IMG/VR virus record: IMGVR_UViG_3300002835_000147 | Location: 1 to 64,000 of that record | DNA: 64,000 nt | Source of the DNA: a virus | Strand: one strand, 5' to 3' | Shown here: in pieces, positions 44,962 through 54,801 of the stretch | Position numbering within the stretch: position 1 is the stretch's first letter | How the letters are laid out: the number at the start of each line of letters is the position of its first letter | Notes under the pieces: model-generated | Told to the model about the DNA's origin: nothing | Databases searched by the model: none | Seen by the model: only the letters and a program-made list of their open reading frames with translations | Position numbers and translations under genes: made by a program

Positions 44962-46566
44962 CTATTGAGACGATCTGCCTTCGCCTTGGGGATTGCGTCC
45001 AGATATTGTAGTTGGTGAATCAGAATTATTATTTGTTCTTTCTGAATCTCTTTGGCGAGTACCCGCCAAATTTGCTCTAGAGTCAGTTGCTTGTCTTGGC
45101 GACATAACAAAAGGATCATCCCCATCTGCTCTTTGTGGCAAGTCTAATTTTTCACGAGCCTCATTTGGAGTCATAACCTGAGTCTTAACATAACGCTCAA
45201 TAATCTGAGATTGAGCAATTTCATCAGTAAGGGTAAGTTCATTAAATTTAAGTTCAAGGATATCTGTTTTTTCCTTAATAATTTTATTAACTACTTTTTC
45301 AAGATGTTTTTGTGCTGGTCTAGCCACCTGCTCTTTAAATGTGCGATCTTGTGAAAGTGCTGCTGCAATGCCTGAATCAGCACCGCCAAGTTTAGAAATT
45401 GGAACCTGATGTGCAATTAAAATATCATCACGGTTTTGTTTGCGGTACTCCTTAAATGAGCCGTCCTGAATACCGTTTTCAATTGGTTCCATCTTAAACT
45501 CAACCTTATTACCGTCCGTATCTCCAGGAAGTGGGATATAAAGAGTTCTATGGGATTGAGCCTTAAGTCCAGTCTGTAAAAATCTAAACATTTTATCTTC
45601 GGCATCGCCAGATAATTTTGCACCCTTTAATGTTACTACATATCTTGGAACCGCCTTGTTTTCAAAGTAGTCAATATTGTATTGAGATGCCAACTGGTCT
45701 CCAATTAAAGACGGCATTGCTGCAACAATATCTGGAATTCCATAGAATGTATTTAAAGGAGAGTATTCTTTAAGATGAATAATCTCATTTGGTCTTGGAT
45801 CTGTGCCCATAGGGTTTGCATTTCTTGCTCCAAAGTTTCTAAAATAAACTACCTTTTGACCAATAATTTGAATAAAACCATCACGTAAACGACGTACACG
45901 AACAGTAGTTGCTGGAATATGTCCAACATATCCAATATCTCCAGCCACTGTTCTACCTACTTCAATAAAACCATTACCAGTTGCTTGAAGATCTGTATAA
46001 ACCTTTTCCATAGTTTTTGTAAAACTGTCATCATCATTTAAACTTTCTAACCAATCACGCAACTGTATCTTTGCTCTTTCAATACGATTACGAGCACGAT
46101 CTACCGCTGCTTGATCTTCGTTCATTTCAAACCTTAACATGGTTCTGTCTGAAATATCAAAGCGATATCCAAGACCGACTACGTTTTCTACCTTAGCGTC
46201 AATAGCAGCATGGTTAGCAAATGATGTGTCATAAAAGTTGGCTAATTCGTACATGTTATATGGAGGAGTGATTACATCAAATAGTCCGTAACCATTTCTA
46301 TATACCGTGCCAGGATTGATTTGCTTTGAACTTGCATCTACTCCTGAAGGTGTAACATTTGCTGCATTTAAATATGCTTGGTTTGTTTCTGGACTAATAT
46401 ATTTTGATAAATTGCGGGTTGTTCTACGACGAAAATTTTGATCTAGTCCAGAATAATCTTTTAAATCATCCCAACTTTTATTAAAGGGATCTTGATGCCT
46501 AAAAGGATTTTCTTCTTTGTTCTGTGTATTAAGACCTACACGAATGTATTCTTGCTCATCACTCAT
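44962..46566 (-). CDS. Portal protein
   Basis: The 534-aa protein has portal-type features: an N-terminal arm, ATGNGFIEVGRTVAGDIGYV, GIPDIVAAMPSLIGDQLASQ (the wing-stem region) and HQVPISKLGGADSGIAAALS, then a Ser/Asn/Gln-rich tail. It forms the dodecameric channel for DNA. It precedes the protease gene and overlaps the small 131-aa gene. The terminase is not adjacent. Confidence 0.9.
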   Translation of the reverse strand: MSDEQEYIRVGLNTQNKEENPFRHQDPFNKSWDDLKDYSGLDQNFRRRTTRNLSKYISPETNQAYLNAANVTPSGVDASSKQINPGTVYRNGYGLFDVITPPYNMYELANFYDTSFANHAAIDAKVENVVGLGYRFDISDRTMLRFEMNEDQAAVDRARNRIERAKIQLRDWLESLNDDDSFTKTMEKVYTDLQATGNGFIEVGRTVAGDIGYVGHIPATTVRVRRLRDGFIQIIGQKVVYFRNFGARNANPMGTDPRPNEIIHLKEYSPLNTFYGIPDIVAAMPSLIGDQLASQYNIDYFENKAVPRYVVTLKGAKLSGDAEDKMFRFLQTGLKAQSHRTLYIPLPGDTDGNKVEFKMEPIENGIQDGSFKEYRKQNRDDILIAHQVPISKLGGADSGIAAALSQDRTFKEQVARPAQKHLEKVVNKIIKEKTDILELKFNELTLTDEIAQSQIIERYVKTQVMTPNEAREKLDLPQRADGDDPFVMSPRQATDSRANLAGTRQRDSERTNNNSDSPTTISGRNPQGEGRSSQ

Positions 46567-46954
46567 TTACAGCATCCTTTCCATATTTATCTAATGTCTG
46601 TTGTGCTGCATGCCAAGCACCTAAGTCATTCATTGAAGGAATTAGTCCTTCTCTCATTCTTTCTTTTTGTTCAGAATATTCTTCTTCACTAATTCTTGTA
46701 AGGCCAGGAACAAAAACTGCTTTGCCTTCACCGTCATCTCCATAATGCATGGCAGCCTTTCGTAGTTCTGCAATCTTGGATAAATCACCACGATCTGAAG
46801 GGATGTTTAAGATTGATCCAGTGTCGTCTGTAAACCACTTTCCATCAGACTTCTTATATACGTAAAGTCCCCAGTCATAGTGCTTATCTATTACTTTGCG
46901 ACGAACATTTTGTACATACGGTTTACCAGTTTTTGGGTTAATTAGTGATTCCAT
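46559..46954 (-). CDS. Small hypothetical protein upstream of portal
   Basis: The 131-aa protein (from ATG 46954; a GTG two codons earlier is possible) has a basic N-terminal half (NPKTGKPYVQNVRRKVIDKH) and a helical acidic region ending GKDAVNE. The absence of a ribosome-binding site near either start is notable. The gene overlaps the portal start by eight bases, so it is coupled to it. Function unknown. Confidence 0.5.
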   Translation of the reverse strand: MESLINPKTGKPYVQNVRRKVIDKHYDWGLYVYKKSDGKWFTDDTGSILNIPSDRGDLSKIAELRKAAMHYGDDGEGKAVFVPGLTRISEEEYSEQKERMREGLIPSMNDLGAWHAAQQTLDKYGKDAVNE

Positions 46955-46971
46955 AACCACAAGTATATCAG

Positions 46972-46977
46972 ATTATA
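46972..46977 (-). promoter_or_regulatory. Candidate -10 element before the portal gene run
   Basis: The minus strand reads AGTATAAT overlapping the stop of the large adhesin gene; the 131-aa and portal genes follow. No TG extension and no clear -35. Confidence 0.35.
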
Positions 46978-49900
46978 CTGGTGTGGCGACAGTGCTTAAC
47001 CATTCTACTTCGGAGTATATTTTTAACTTTTCAGGCTGATAAATTAGCCCTTCTCCGTCATCAACTATAATTTTATTCGTTCCGATGTATGTTTTATAAA
47101 TGTCTAATGGACTAATTCCATAAAACTCAGATGAGCCTATGACCAACATACCGTCCCAAGTAAAGTTATTATTCCAAAATTGCCAATCAAAGGTTGTAAT
47201 TCCATCCGTTAAAACCTTATACCAAGGCCTGAAGGTTCTGCTTTCAACCTCTTGCAAACTATTTGCTTGATAGTATGCAATATTATTAAATAGTGCTGGG
47301 CCTGTAAGATTTATACTTCCTAAATATGAATTATATACCAGGGATGTTAAAAATGAAACACCAATAGATGACCACTCCTTAAGCGACAAGACTGGCTCTC
47401 TTACAAGATTGCCATTTAAATAAAAAGCAACTCCATTATATTCAACGCCATTTTCATTCAAAACGAATATTTTTGCCCTATTCATGCTAGAACTATTTGC
47501 CTGAATATAAAACTTTAATGTACCATCTTTGTGATTAATTTCAAATATTTCTGTTGCTGTTTCTGGAAAGGTGTCCTGATCATATCTTAGCCAGAGTTGC
47601 ATAGCACTTACCTTATAAGATGTTGCAAGTTCTTTATTAATTGGAAGAGAAAGCCCACGATTTTCTAAAACATTAAGTTCTCCACGCACTTCTAGCCCAG
47701 AAGTTTTGGTTAAATATAGATATGGTGTGCTTTCTTTGTATATGCTAAACGGATTTTTTGATTTATAATCAAAATATATTCCATTTTTCTTATATGGGAA
47801 CAAGTCTACACCAAATCTTGTTCCAACAGGATTTGAAGAATTGTTGTTAAATGCTTGAGAAGCCAACTGCAACTTATTCAACAATATGGGTTTGGTCAAA
47901 ATACCACGGCTATTAAATTCAAGACTATAAACAATTGCAAGACTATTAAAGTCTTTTGTTTTAATAGGATATATTAATGTATTATTTAAAACTTCAAACC
48001 TTGTGGTCTCCCAATCTTCATAATCATTTATATCAACAACTTTATATTGATTTAACGTTTGCTCATTTGCAAAAGGTGTTACAAGATTTGCTCCCTCAGA
48101 AACATATTGAAAAGTAATATAACTTTTTATTTGTGCTCCACTTGTATCATAATAGTATCCACCATTACCAGATTCTTCGGCTAAAGTTGTAGTAGTAGGG
48201 TATGCCAAGTTAAACTGTAAAAAATCTAAATCATAGTATTCTTCGCTATCTTTATTTTTTACAAATTGCCCAAAATAAGAAAGTGGTAAATAATCTTGCC
48301 AATATCCAGCAACACCTATATCTAAAAAATATCTTTCATATGCTTCAGAAGGCAGAAGTGTATAACTTGCTGTGTGAGAAATTAATGATGAACCATGACT
48401 TAAAATAACAATTCCATTTTCATCAAAATTATTTGATATCTTAGAAGCGTTAGTTGTGCTACAAACACCAACAGAATAAATTCTTCCAGTAAAAGCATAT
48501 TCTCCAGAATCGTCACCACCAACATACATTTTTAAAGAATTTTGATTTCCTAAAAATGAATTAACACCTCCACCAAAATTATCAGATAAACTTCTTAAAT
48601 TAAACCCAACTGCAAAAGTAGTGTTTGCTGTTATCGGATCAGAGGTAAATAATAATTCAGTACCTTCACTATTGGTCAAAGAATATTTAATTTCATCGCC
48701 ATCTTTAATAATAGAAAAATAGTTGCCATTGACAGGATTATATATTTTAAACAATATTTCTTCAGAAACCAAATCATGGGAACTAAAAACACCATAAAAA
48801 GCATCAACCTGATTTGCTAAAACATTAAACTTATCAAAATTAATGTAGGTATTTTTAGAATTCCAAGTGTTGTTTGGCCTAAATGACAAAAACCTATTTT
48901 CAATAAATGGACCAGATTCGTTATCTTGTATGGCTTGATTGTCTTCATATAAATCTTCCAATGTTTTATCATCTAAAAATATTTCAGGTAACAAATATTC
49001 TGGAGTTCTTAAACTTGTTGTGGTTGTTGTTAAATTATCAAAACTTCCTTGGTTCCATCCTGCAAAGTCTGGGTAATTGTAGTTTGCAGTATAGTTAGCA
49101 AATGGATAGTCTACGAATGCAGTTATTCCTCCATATGCTGAGTTAATTCCTTCTGGAGATATAACTCCTTGTCCATATACCCATCTGCGTTTTGCTACTG
49201 TAACTGGAACTTGATATGAATAAATTGCAACACAGTCAATTTCAAAAGGATATACGCTGGCATCTGAATAAAAGCCAAGCCAATCCTGGCTATCCCCGTT
49301 AGCATCAAGTTCTTCTGGTAAAGAAAGGGTAGATGTATCAAAAGACAGTGATAAAACCTCTTCTCCATTTATTAATAAAGATGCTGAGTTCCTAATTAAA
49401 CGAATATGAATTAAAATTGGCCTAAACCATTCACCAATAAAGTGAGAAGCAAACTGATTTCCAACAACTAATGTTAAAAATCCATCTTCAACATATAAGC
49501 CATCGTTAGATGCAATTGGTCCAAAAATTTTAAATGGTGTTAGTGTATTTGCTGCTATCCTTGCCCAAAATTCAATTGTGTAATCGTTATACTGTCCTTT
49601 TTTATTTAAAAAACCTTTTCCTGGAATTATTAAAGATGCATCTGTATAAGGCTCTAACCTTGTTGCACCGCTTGCGCCATAAACCAAAGGTATGCCTGCA
49701 TTTTTGCTTTTTAATCCGCCTTCGGTAATGTAGTACCCAGAATCTTCTGCAATACCGTATGCTTGGGCCTCCACTGCATCCAAACCACCATAAATGCTTA
49801 CTGTTGATGGAACTGTAGTTTCTGTTATTCCATTTAAAGAATATGTGTTAAATTCTTCATTCCATTGACCTAAAGTAATACCATTAAAATAAAATTGATT

Positions 49901-50437
49901 TTCTGTTGTAAGTCCAGACCCTTCAAATATTTTTATTTTAAAAACAATTCTTAATTGTGCAGAGACATTTGGAATTGCAAAAGTTTCAGAGATAAAGCCC
50001 CATTTTTGATAAAGCGTACTTGTAAAAGTTTTTAATTCTTGAACTATTTGAGAAGTGCTTGGATCTGTATATTCATATCCTATAGAAACACTTTGCAAAT
50101 AAACACTATTTGAATAAAAATATGAACCTATTGTAAATGTTTCAAGATCTTCAAGAACATTAAAGTTTAATATATTTGGGCTAATTATTGATGCTTCAAG
50201 AGTTTCAGTAACTGGCACATCAACTTCAACTAATGTCAAAGCACTATTTAAAAATGGCTGCTTAAGAGATTCTGACTCTAATGTTGCTGTTGCATCTGAT
50301 ATAGTCCAAGAATCAGAGATATCACGCTGTGCTTCAGAAATTAAACTTTTATAATTAAGGGTATCGTCTAGTGCCCATAAAACTAATGGGTGCTCAGAAT
50401 ATATTTTTTCTGCATATAAATTTGATGGGGTAGACAT
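46973..50437 (-). CDS. LamG/concanavalin-like tail adhesin (minor tail protein)
   Basis: The 1,154-aa protein is almost all beta-strand. The start YAEKIYSEHPLVLWALDDTL is a recurring opening of LamG-type minor tail proteins. Repeating jelly-roll patterns such as YTIEFWARIAA and WFRPILIHIRLIRNSASLLI, with GxLTLVVGN, support several laminin-G-like or concanavalin-like domains. It is probably a receptor-binding spike. It sits apart from the tail genes, between the reductase and portal genes. Confidence 0.75.
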   Translation of the reverse strand: MSTPSNLYAEKIYSEHPLVLWALDDTLNYKSLISEAQRDISDSWTISDATATLESESLKQPFLNSALTLVEVDVPVTETLEASIISPNILNFNVLEDLETFTIGSYFYSNSVYLQSVSIGYEYTDPSTSQIVQELKTFTSTLYQKWGFISETFAIPNVSAQLRIVFKIKIFEGSGLTTENQFYFNGITLGQWNEEFNTYSLNGITETTVPSTVSIYGGLDAVEAQAYGIAEDSGYYITEGGLKSKNAGIPLVYGASGATRLEPYTDASLIIPGKGFLNKKGQYNDYTIEFWARIAANTLTPFKIFGPIASNDGLYVEDGFLTLVVGNQFASHFIGEWFRPILIHIRLIRNSASLLINGEEVLSLSFDTSTLSLPEELDANGDSQDWLGFYSDASVYPFEIDCVAIYSYQVPVTVAKRRWVYGQGVISPEGINSAYGGITAFVDYPFANYTANYNYPDFAGWNQGSFDNLTTTTTSLRTPEYLLPEIFLDDKTLEDLYEDNQAIQDNESGPFIENRFLSFRPNNTWNSKNTYINFDKFNVLANQVDAFYGVFSSHDLVSEEILFKIYNPVNGNYFSIIKDGDEIKYSLTNSEGTELLFTSDPITANTTFAVGFNLRSLSDNFGGGVNSFLGNQNSLKMYVGGDDSGEYAFTGRIYSVGVCSTTNASKISNNFDENGIVILSHGSSLISHTASYTLLPSEAYERYFLDIGVAGYWQDYLPLSYFGQFVKNKDSEEYYDLDFLQFNLAYPTTTTLAEESGNGGYYYDTSGAQIKSYITFQYVSEGANLVTPFANEQTLNQYKVVDINDYEDWETTRFEVLNNTLIYPIKTKDFNSLAIVYSLEFNSRGILTKPILLNKLQLASQAFNNNSSNPVGTRFGVDLFPYKKNGIYFDYKSKNPFSIYKESTPYLYLTKTSGLEVRGELNVLENRGLSLPINKELATSYKVSAMQLWLRYDQDTFPETATEIFEINHKDGTLKFYIQANSSSMNRAKIFVLNENGVEYNGVAFYLNGNLVREPVLSLKEWSSIGVSFLTSLVYNSYLGSINLTGPALFNNIAYYQANSLQEVESRTFRPWYKVLTDGITTFDWQFWNNNFTWDGMLVIGSSEFYGISPLDIYKTYIGTNKIIVDDGEGLIYQPEKLKIYSEVEWLSTVATPV

Positions 50438-50454
50438 ATTTCTCCTATCCCCTT

Positions 50455-50463
50455 ATTATAGCA
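50455..50463 (-). promoter_or_regulatory. Extended -10 promoter before the adhesin gene
   Basis: The minus strand reads TGCTATAAT, 18 bases before the adhesin ATG, with AGGAG between. It overlaps the gap after the reductase gene. Confidence 0.55.
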
Positions 50464-50472
50464 GGATGAAGA

Positions 50473-52503
50473 CTAATATAATTTAATCTCACATGCATCT
50501 GTAGAACAATATTTTTCAGACTCTGCATCAAGATTATCCTTGCCATCATAAATAGCAGACCAATCAATTTTACCAATTTTACCAACATAAGAGTTATATT
50601 CTTCTCTTGTAATATTTGTATATGGTTGTTGAGGATAAGTTTTATTACCCATAGGCAAAAATGAAACTGCCTTTAATTGACCTTCATGCATGTGTAATGC
50701 TGGAGCAATGTGCTTGGTTTCAGATTCCTTGTCAAATGACAAAGTTACAGATACTCCATTATCAGACCAATATTTTTGAGCGGTAGCAGCCAAACCAATC
50801 TTTTCAAAAAGACTTACATCTTTTTCAGAACGAGGATGTCCAGATGCTACTGGGAAATATACTACTGAAGTGTTTGCTGATACTACGTCATCTTCAATTC
50901 TATACCCTGCTGCTTTAAATAAATGCATCATTGGGTCTGTATTTCCAAACCTTATAGCACGAAGATAGAACTCTCCTCCTGGACCCCAATGAACTCCTGG
51001 TGTTGCACCAGATAACAATGAAACAGAGCCTGAAGGTTTGACGGTAGTTACACGAATTGATTCACGTACACATAGCCATTCTGAGTATGTGTGATCATAT
51101 GAACGAATCTTTTTATACCCTTCGTCCATCCACTCACGAATAATTGGCATACCCTTTTTATCTGCAAAAGATGCAATGCCAGTAAGTGATGTTCCAATAC
51201 GACGATTACGTTGCATGATTCCATTTGTAGTTTGCCAATGTGTTGGCATAAGCGTAACAGTCTTGCCGTATAAGTAAGCAAACTTTAATGTACGTAAAAA
51301 GTCTTCTTTATTTTCATGACGATTTAGATGAACTTCTACAAGTGTGCATAATTCATAACTTTCCAATGGTTGTTCAGCGCATGGATTGAATCCCATAACA
51401 CGAGAATCTTTATAATCTGGAGCGTCTGCTAATCTTCCATAATCTCTAGCAACATCTAGCCAAATAAATCCTGGCTCCCCATTGTCTGCAATTAAGTCAA
51501 CATAGTCTTCATACTTTGTTCCAACCTCTGCAGAAATAGAATTATTAGACATCCAAGCCCATCCTGGATTCTCTGAATCAAATGAATTTCTATCTGGAAA
51601 AACCTCTGCATTTTTTAAATTAATAAAATCTTTGTCTTCAGCATTTCCTAAAGCCAAGGTAGCAGAACGACGAACATTACCAGAAACAACGCATGTACCA
51701 ATAAGGTTTACAATGTCTACTATTGCACGAGAATCAAGAGTTTCTCCTGATCTACCGCCAATTACTTTGTCTATCTTACTGTGTAATGCAATCAGTGGTG
51801 CTGGACCGCTAGCCACCCCACCAAAGCCTTTTATTGGGGCTCCTAGAGGACGGATAAGGTCATAGTTAAACTTTTGTATAGCCTGATTAGGTCGTAGGTA
51901 TGAATTTAAAAGCATTCTTACTGAGTCAACCCAACCTTCACGAGTGTCTGGGATTTCCCATACATTTTCTGGCTCTGTTGGAGCATAGATAGGCATTTCT
52001 TTGTCTTGACCGACGGTATCAAACCCTACACCAATACCCAGCATTAATGCATCCATTACCCATGCAAATAAGGCTCCTGGATCATTGCGATCAAGGTCAC
52101 GAGTTGATACCATTGCACAATTTTGAAGGGATGCTGAGTTACGCTTCTCCATAGTCATAGGAGTTCCAAATGCCCAGAGACCACGACCTGGTGGTGTCCA
52201 CTTTAGTTCAAACATTCTCTGAAAGGCTTCTTGTGCAGACTTCTGTGCTTTGTTGTCGTTCCATGGAAGTCTATTATCTTTAGCGTGGTTCTTTTGTACT
52301 GAGTACATTCCTTCAATTACCCGCTTGCAAACCTCATGCCATCTTTCCTTTGTTCCATCTTCTTTCATCCGAGAGTAGGTACGTATAAAGGTAATTTCTC
52401 CTAAAGAGTTTGATCCAGCATCTGAAAAGCCAAACGGGGCTGGTACCTCAGTATATTTATTTACAAACTCATCTGACAAACGAAAAGAAAAGATATCTGA
52501 CAT
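50473..52503 (-). CDS. nrdJ: Class II (adenosylcobalamin-dependent) ribonucleoside-triphosphate reductase
   Basis: The 676-aa enzyme reduces ribonucleotides to deoxyribonucleotides using adenosylcobalamin. Active-site residues are present: C129 (LQNCAMVS), the radical Cys C375 with E377 (GFNPCAEQPLES), C386 (YELCTL) and a C-terminal redox pair C666/C671 (YCSTDAC). Length fits the monomeric RTPR type. It is oxygen-independent but needs cobalamin from the host or environment. The gene sits among virion genes rather than with replication, with its own leader. Confidence 0.93.
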   Translation of the reverse strand: MSDIFSFRLSDEFVNKYTEVPAPFGFSDAGSNSLGEITFIRTYSRMKEDGTKERWHEVCKRVIEGMYSVQKNHAKDNRLPWNDNKAQKSAQEAFQRMFELKWTPPGRGLWAFGTPMTMEKRNSASLQNCAMVSTRDLDRNDPGALFAWVMDALMLGIGVGFDTVGQDKEMPIYAPTEPENVWEIPDTREGWVDSVRMLLNSYLRPNQAIQKFNYDLIRPLGAPIKGFGGVASGPAPLIALHSKIDKVIGGRSGETLDSRAIVDIVNLIGTCVVSGNVRRSATLALGNAEDKDFINLKNAEVFPDRNSFDSENPGWAWMSNNSISAEVGTKYEDYVDLIADNGEPGFIWLDVARDYGRLADAPDYKDSRVMGFNPCAEQPLESYELCTLVEVHLNRHENKEDFLRTLKFAYLYGKTVTLMPTHWQTTNGIMQRNRRIGTSLTGIASFADKKGMPIIREWMDEGYKKIRSYDHTYSEWLCVRESIRVTTVKPSGSVSLLSGATPGVHWGPGGEFYLRAIRFGNTDPMMHLFKAAGYRIEDDVVSANTSVVYFPVASGHPRSEKDVSLFEKIGLAATAQKYWSDNGVSVTLSFDKESETKHIAPALHMHEGQLKAVSFLPMGNKTYPQQPYTNITREEYNSYVGKIGKIDWSAIYDGKDNLDAESEKYCSTDACEIKLY

Positions 52504-52561
52504 TTACGTTCCAACTTTCTATTAATATTATAAGTACTTTGCAGAATCCAAAGTAGTGTTA

Positions 52562-52570
52562 AGTATATCA
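52562..52570 (-). promoter_or_regulatory. Extended -10 promoter for the ribonucleotide reductase
   Basis: The minus strand reads TGATATACT, about 60 bases before the reductase ATG, directly downstream of the fibre-gene terminator. No clear -35. A TATAAT at 52527-52532 is an alternative. Confidence 0.45.
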
Positions 52571-52579
52571 TAGAATTAA

Positions 52580-52609
52580 AAAGAAAAACACGCTTGTTTA
52601 AGGCGTGTT
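52580..52609 (-). terminator. Intrinsic terminator after the 543-aa tail fibre gene
   Basis: The minus strand has AACACGC and GCGTGTT pairing around a 9-base loop, followed by a T-rich tail (TTTTC TTTTT). It separates fibre genes from the reductase. The rest of the 147-base gap holds the reductase promoter and leader. Confidence 0.7.
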
Positions 52610-52650
52610 AATCTCTAGTTAAGAGTTAGTGCTTTGTATTTTATAAAGTA

Positions 52651-54282
52651 CTATGCACCAATCAACATTAATTCGCTAAATGCTGCACCTGCTGCAGGAG
52701 TAGAGAAAGAAAATACTCCAGAACCATTTGTTGTCAATACTTGTCCTGCTGCTCCGTCTGCTGCTGGAAGTGTCCAAATTCTGTTTGTAGTAACAGTTTC
52801 TGGAGCCTTAAAACCAACATAGTGAGTTGAGTCTGTATCTGCTAATCTAAGTTCTGCTGTAGCATTAAGTGTAAGTGCTGTTGTTGCTACTGCGCTTGAC
52901 AATGTTTTGTTTGTTAGTGTGTCAGTTGTAGCACGACCAACCAATGTATCTGTGTCAGTTGGTAGTGTAAGAGTTCCAGTATTGGAAATACTTGCAATAA
53001 CTGGAGTTGTTAAAGTTTTGTTTGTTAAAGTTTCAGATACATCCTTAAGCAAGGTTCCATTCATGTAGTATGACTTACCAGAAGCAAGATTAATATGCTC
53101 TGAAGATGTCCATGAGTCTGTGGCGTCTACCCAGTTAAAGGTTTTATCGCTTGCACCTTTTAATGTTATTCCGCCACCATCTGCTGTTGAGTCTGAAGGT
53201 GTAGCAACATCGGCAAGAACAATATTTTTATCCTCAACAACAAGATTAGTTGAGTTAATATTTGTAGTTGTACCATTAACTGTTAGGTTACCAGAAAGGG
53301 TTAGGTCTGTTCCTGACACCGCTCCAGTAAATGTTGCGCCTGAAAGTGCTGCTACGTTTGCTTCTAAAGCAAGAGTTCCTGTAGCATCTGGTAGAGTGAT
53401 TGTTCTATCTGCTGTTGGGTCTGCAACTGTTAAAACTGTTTCAAACTCATTGTTTGTTGCACCTTCATATGTAATAAAGTGTGAATCTGGAAGATAAATA
53501 CCATGAATACGTGGAGTTCCACCAGTTGCAGTAATTTCTCCTCCATTAATTGTTGGAGTTGTAAGAGTTTTGTTACTAAGTGTGTCTGTTGTATCCCTAC
53601 CTACAAGGGTTGTAGTCGCATCAGGAAGGGTAATCGTACGGTCTGCCGTAGGGTCTGTTACAGTTAAAGTTGTTTCAAACTCATTTGCTGTTGCACCTTC
53701 AAATACAATTGAGCCATCATTAAATACTGCTCCAGTAATTACTGGGCTTGTTAAAGTTTTATTTGTAAGAGTTTGAGTTCCAGTTTCAGTTACTGTTCCC
53801 GCTGCAATATCGGTTGTAAGGGCTACAGTACCAGTTGCATCTGGAAACGTAATTGTACGATCAGCGGTTGGGTTTCCTGCTGAAAGGGTAAGTTCAAAGT
53901 CATCTGCTGAAGAACCTTCCATTGTAATTGTTGAAGTAAACACTCCAATGTTAGTAATGTCTGAAAGGTTACCAGTTGTAATAACTGTACCATCAACATT
54001 TGGAAGAGTAATAGTTCTATCGGCAGTTGGGTCTGTTACCTGAAGGGTAGTCTCATAAGAATCAGCGGTAGCACCTTCAAAAACAATGCTTGTACCAAAA
54101 GCAGGATTAACTGTAGAGTTAATGTCGGCAAAGTAATCTAGGTTTGCCCAGTGATTTGTTCCATCACCAATTTTAAACTTATTAGTGTCTGATTCCCATC
54201 CCATTTCTCCAGCATTTAATATTGGATTGGCAGTAGTCCACTGTGAAGCAGTTCCTCTGCGCTGTTGCATTCTAGTTGCCAT
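52651..54282 (-). CDS. Tail fibre with Mtd-like N-terminus and tandem TADRTITLPDATG repeats
   Basis: The 543-aa protein opens with RRGTASQWTTANPILNAGEM then GWESDTNKFKIGDGTNHW, resembling the N-terminal (Mtd-like) domain of fibre and tropism proteins. Four copies of a block containing DPTADRTITLPDATGT, linked by TLTNKTLTTP motifs, follow. These beta-prism-like repeats build trimeric fibre shafts. It shares repeat types with the adjacent 653-aa fibre. The C-terminus (FSTPAAGAAFSELMLIGA) is short and hydrophobic. Confidence 0.75.
   Translation of the reverse strand: MATRMQQRRGTASQWTTANPILNAGEMGWESDTNKFKIGDGTNHWANLDYFADINSTVNPAFGTSIVFEGATADSYETTLQVTDPTADRTITLPNVDGTVITTGNLSDITNIGVFTSTITMEGSSADDFELTLSAGNPTADRTITFPDATGTVALTTDIAAGTVTETGTQTLTNKTLTSPVITGAVFNDGSIVFEGATANEFETTLTVTDPTADRTITLPDATTTLVGRDTTDTLSNKTLTTPTINGGEITATGGTPRIHGIYLPDSHFITYEGATNNEFETVLTVADPTADRTITLPDATGTLALEANVAALSGATFTGAVSGTDLTLSGNLTVNGTTTNINSTNLVVEDKNIVLADVATPSDSTADGGGITLKGASDKTFNWVDATDSWTSSEHINLASGKSYYMNGTLLKDVSETLTNKTLTTPVIASISNTGTLTLPTDTDTLVGRATTDTLTNKTLSSAVATTALTLNATAELRLADTDSTHYVGFKAPETVTTNRIWTLPAADGAAGQVLTTNGSGVFSFSTPAAGAAFSELMLIGA
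53395..54085 (-). repeat. Tandem fibre repeats (four DPTADRTIT units)
   Basis: Four copies of a unit encoding TADRTITLPDATGT-like sequence occur at about 53,400, 53,640, 53,850 and 54,020. Spacing is about 160-240 bases. Related units occur twice in the neighbouring fibre (about 56,140 and 56,440). Repeats of this length can recombine. Confidence 0.7.
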
Positions 54283-54306
54283 TTATTGCTCCTTATACTT
54301 AGTTAT

Positions 54307-54315
54307 ATTATAACA
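54307..54315 (-). promoter_or_regulatory. Extended -10 promoter before the 543-aa fibre gene
   Basis: The minus strand reads TGTTATAAT in the 38-base gap after the 152-aa gene, with AGGAG before the ATG. Confidence 0.5.
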
Positions 54316-54320
54316 GATAA

Positions 54321-54779
54321 TTAATTAAAATTATCAACTGCTATTCCGCCATCCCAGGTTTCATCCCAAGAGGCTGTATTGTAAACACCAGCACTTACTA
54401 ATTCTCCTGCTTGATAATAGTATCCAGCGTCTTTAAAAATACTAACAATTAATCCATTGCCATCAATTGATGTATCATGAATGTGGTCTTGTAGTGTTTC
54501 TGCATCTTCAAGTGTTGCAATTGCAACCCATTCAGAACTATAATAAACATGTACACGCTCTGTTAATGTATCAAACCACAAATCTCCATTTTCTGGAGAT
54601 GCTGGTGGAGTAGCGCCAACTGGAAGTTGTGGAGATCCTACTGCAGTATCTACATACAGTTTTGTTGCAGCATGTGAATTTTGAGTAGGAGTGGCAACTG
54701 TGACTGTTGATCCAAAGATTCCGCCTTCGGCTACGTTGATGCCGTGCTTTACTCTGAAGTCTTTATTTACGGTTGCCAT
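54321..54779 (-). CDS. Small tail fibre protein (shares N-terminal anchor with 653-aa fibre)
   Basis: The 152-aa protein starts MATVNKDFRVKHGINVAEGG, nearly the same as the start of the adjacent 653-aa fibre. A central PPASPENGDLWFDTLTERVH resembles short fibre modules seen in aquatic phages. It appears to be a truncated or separate fibre that uses the common attachment module. Confidence 0.65.
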   Translation of the reverse strand: MATVNKDFRVKHGINVAEGGIFGSTVTVATPTQNSHAATKLYVDTAVGSPQLPVGATPPASPENGDLWFDTLTERVHVYYSSEWVAIATLEDAETLQDHIHDTSIDGNGLIVSIFKDAGYYYQAGELVSAGVYNTASWDETWDGGIAVDNFN

Positions 54780-54801
54780 CTCCGACCTCTATTCTATCTA
54801 A

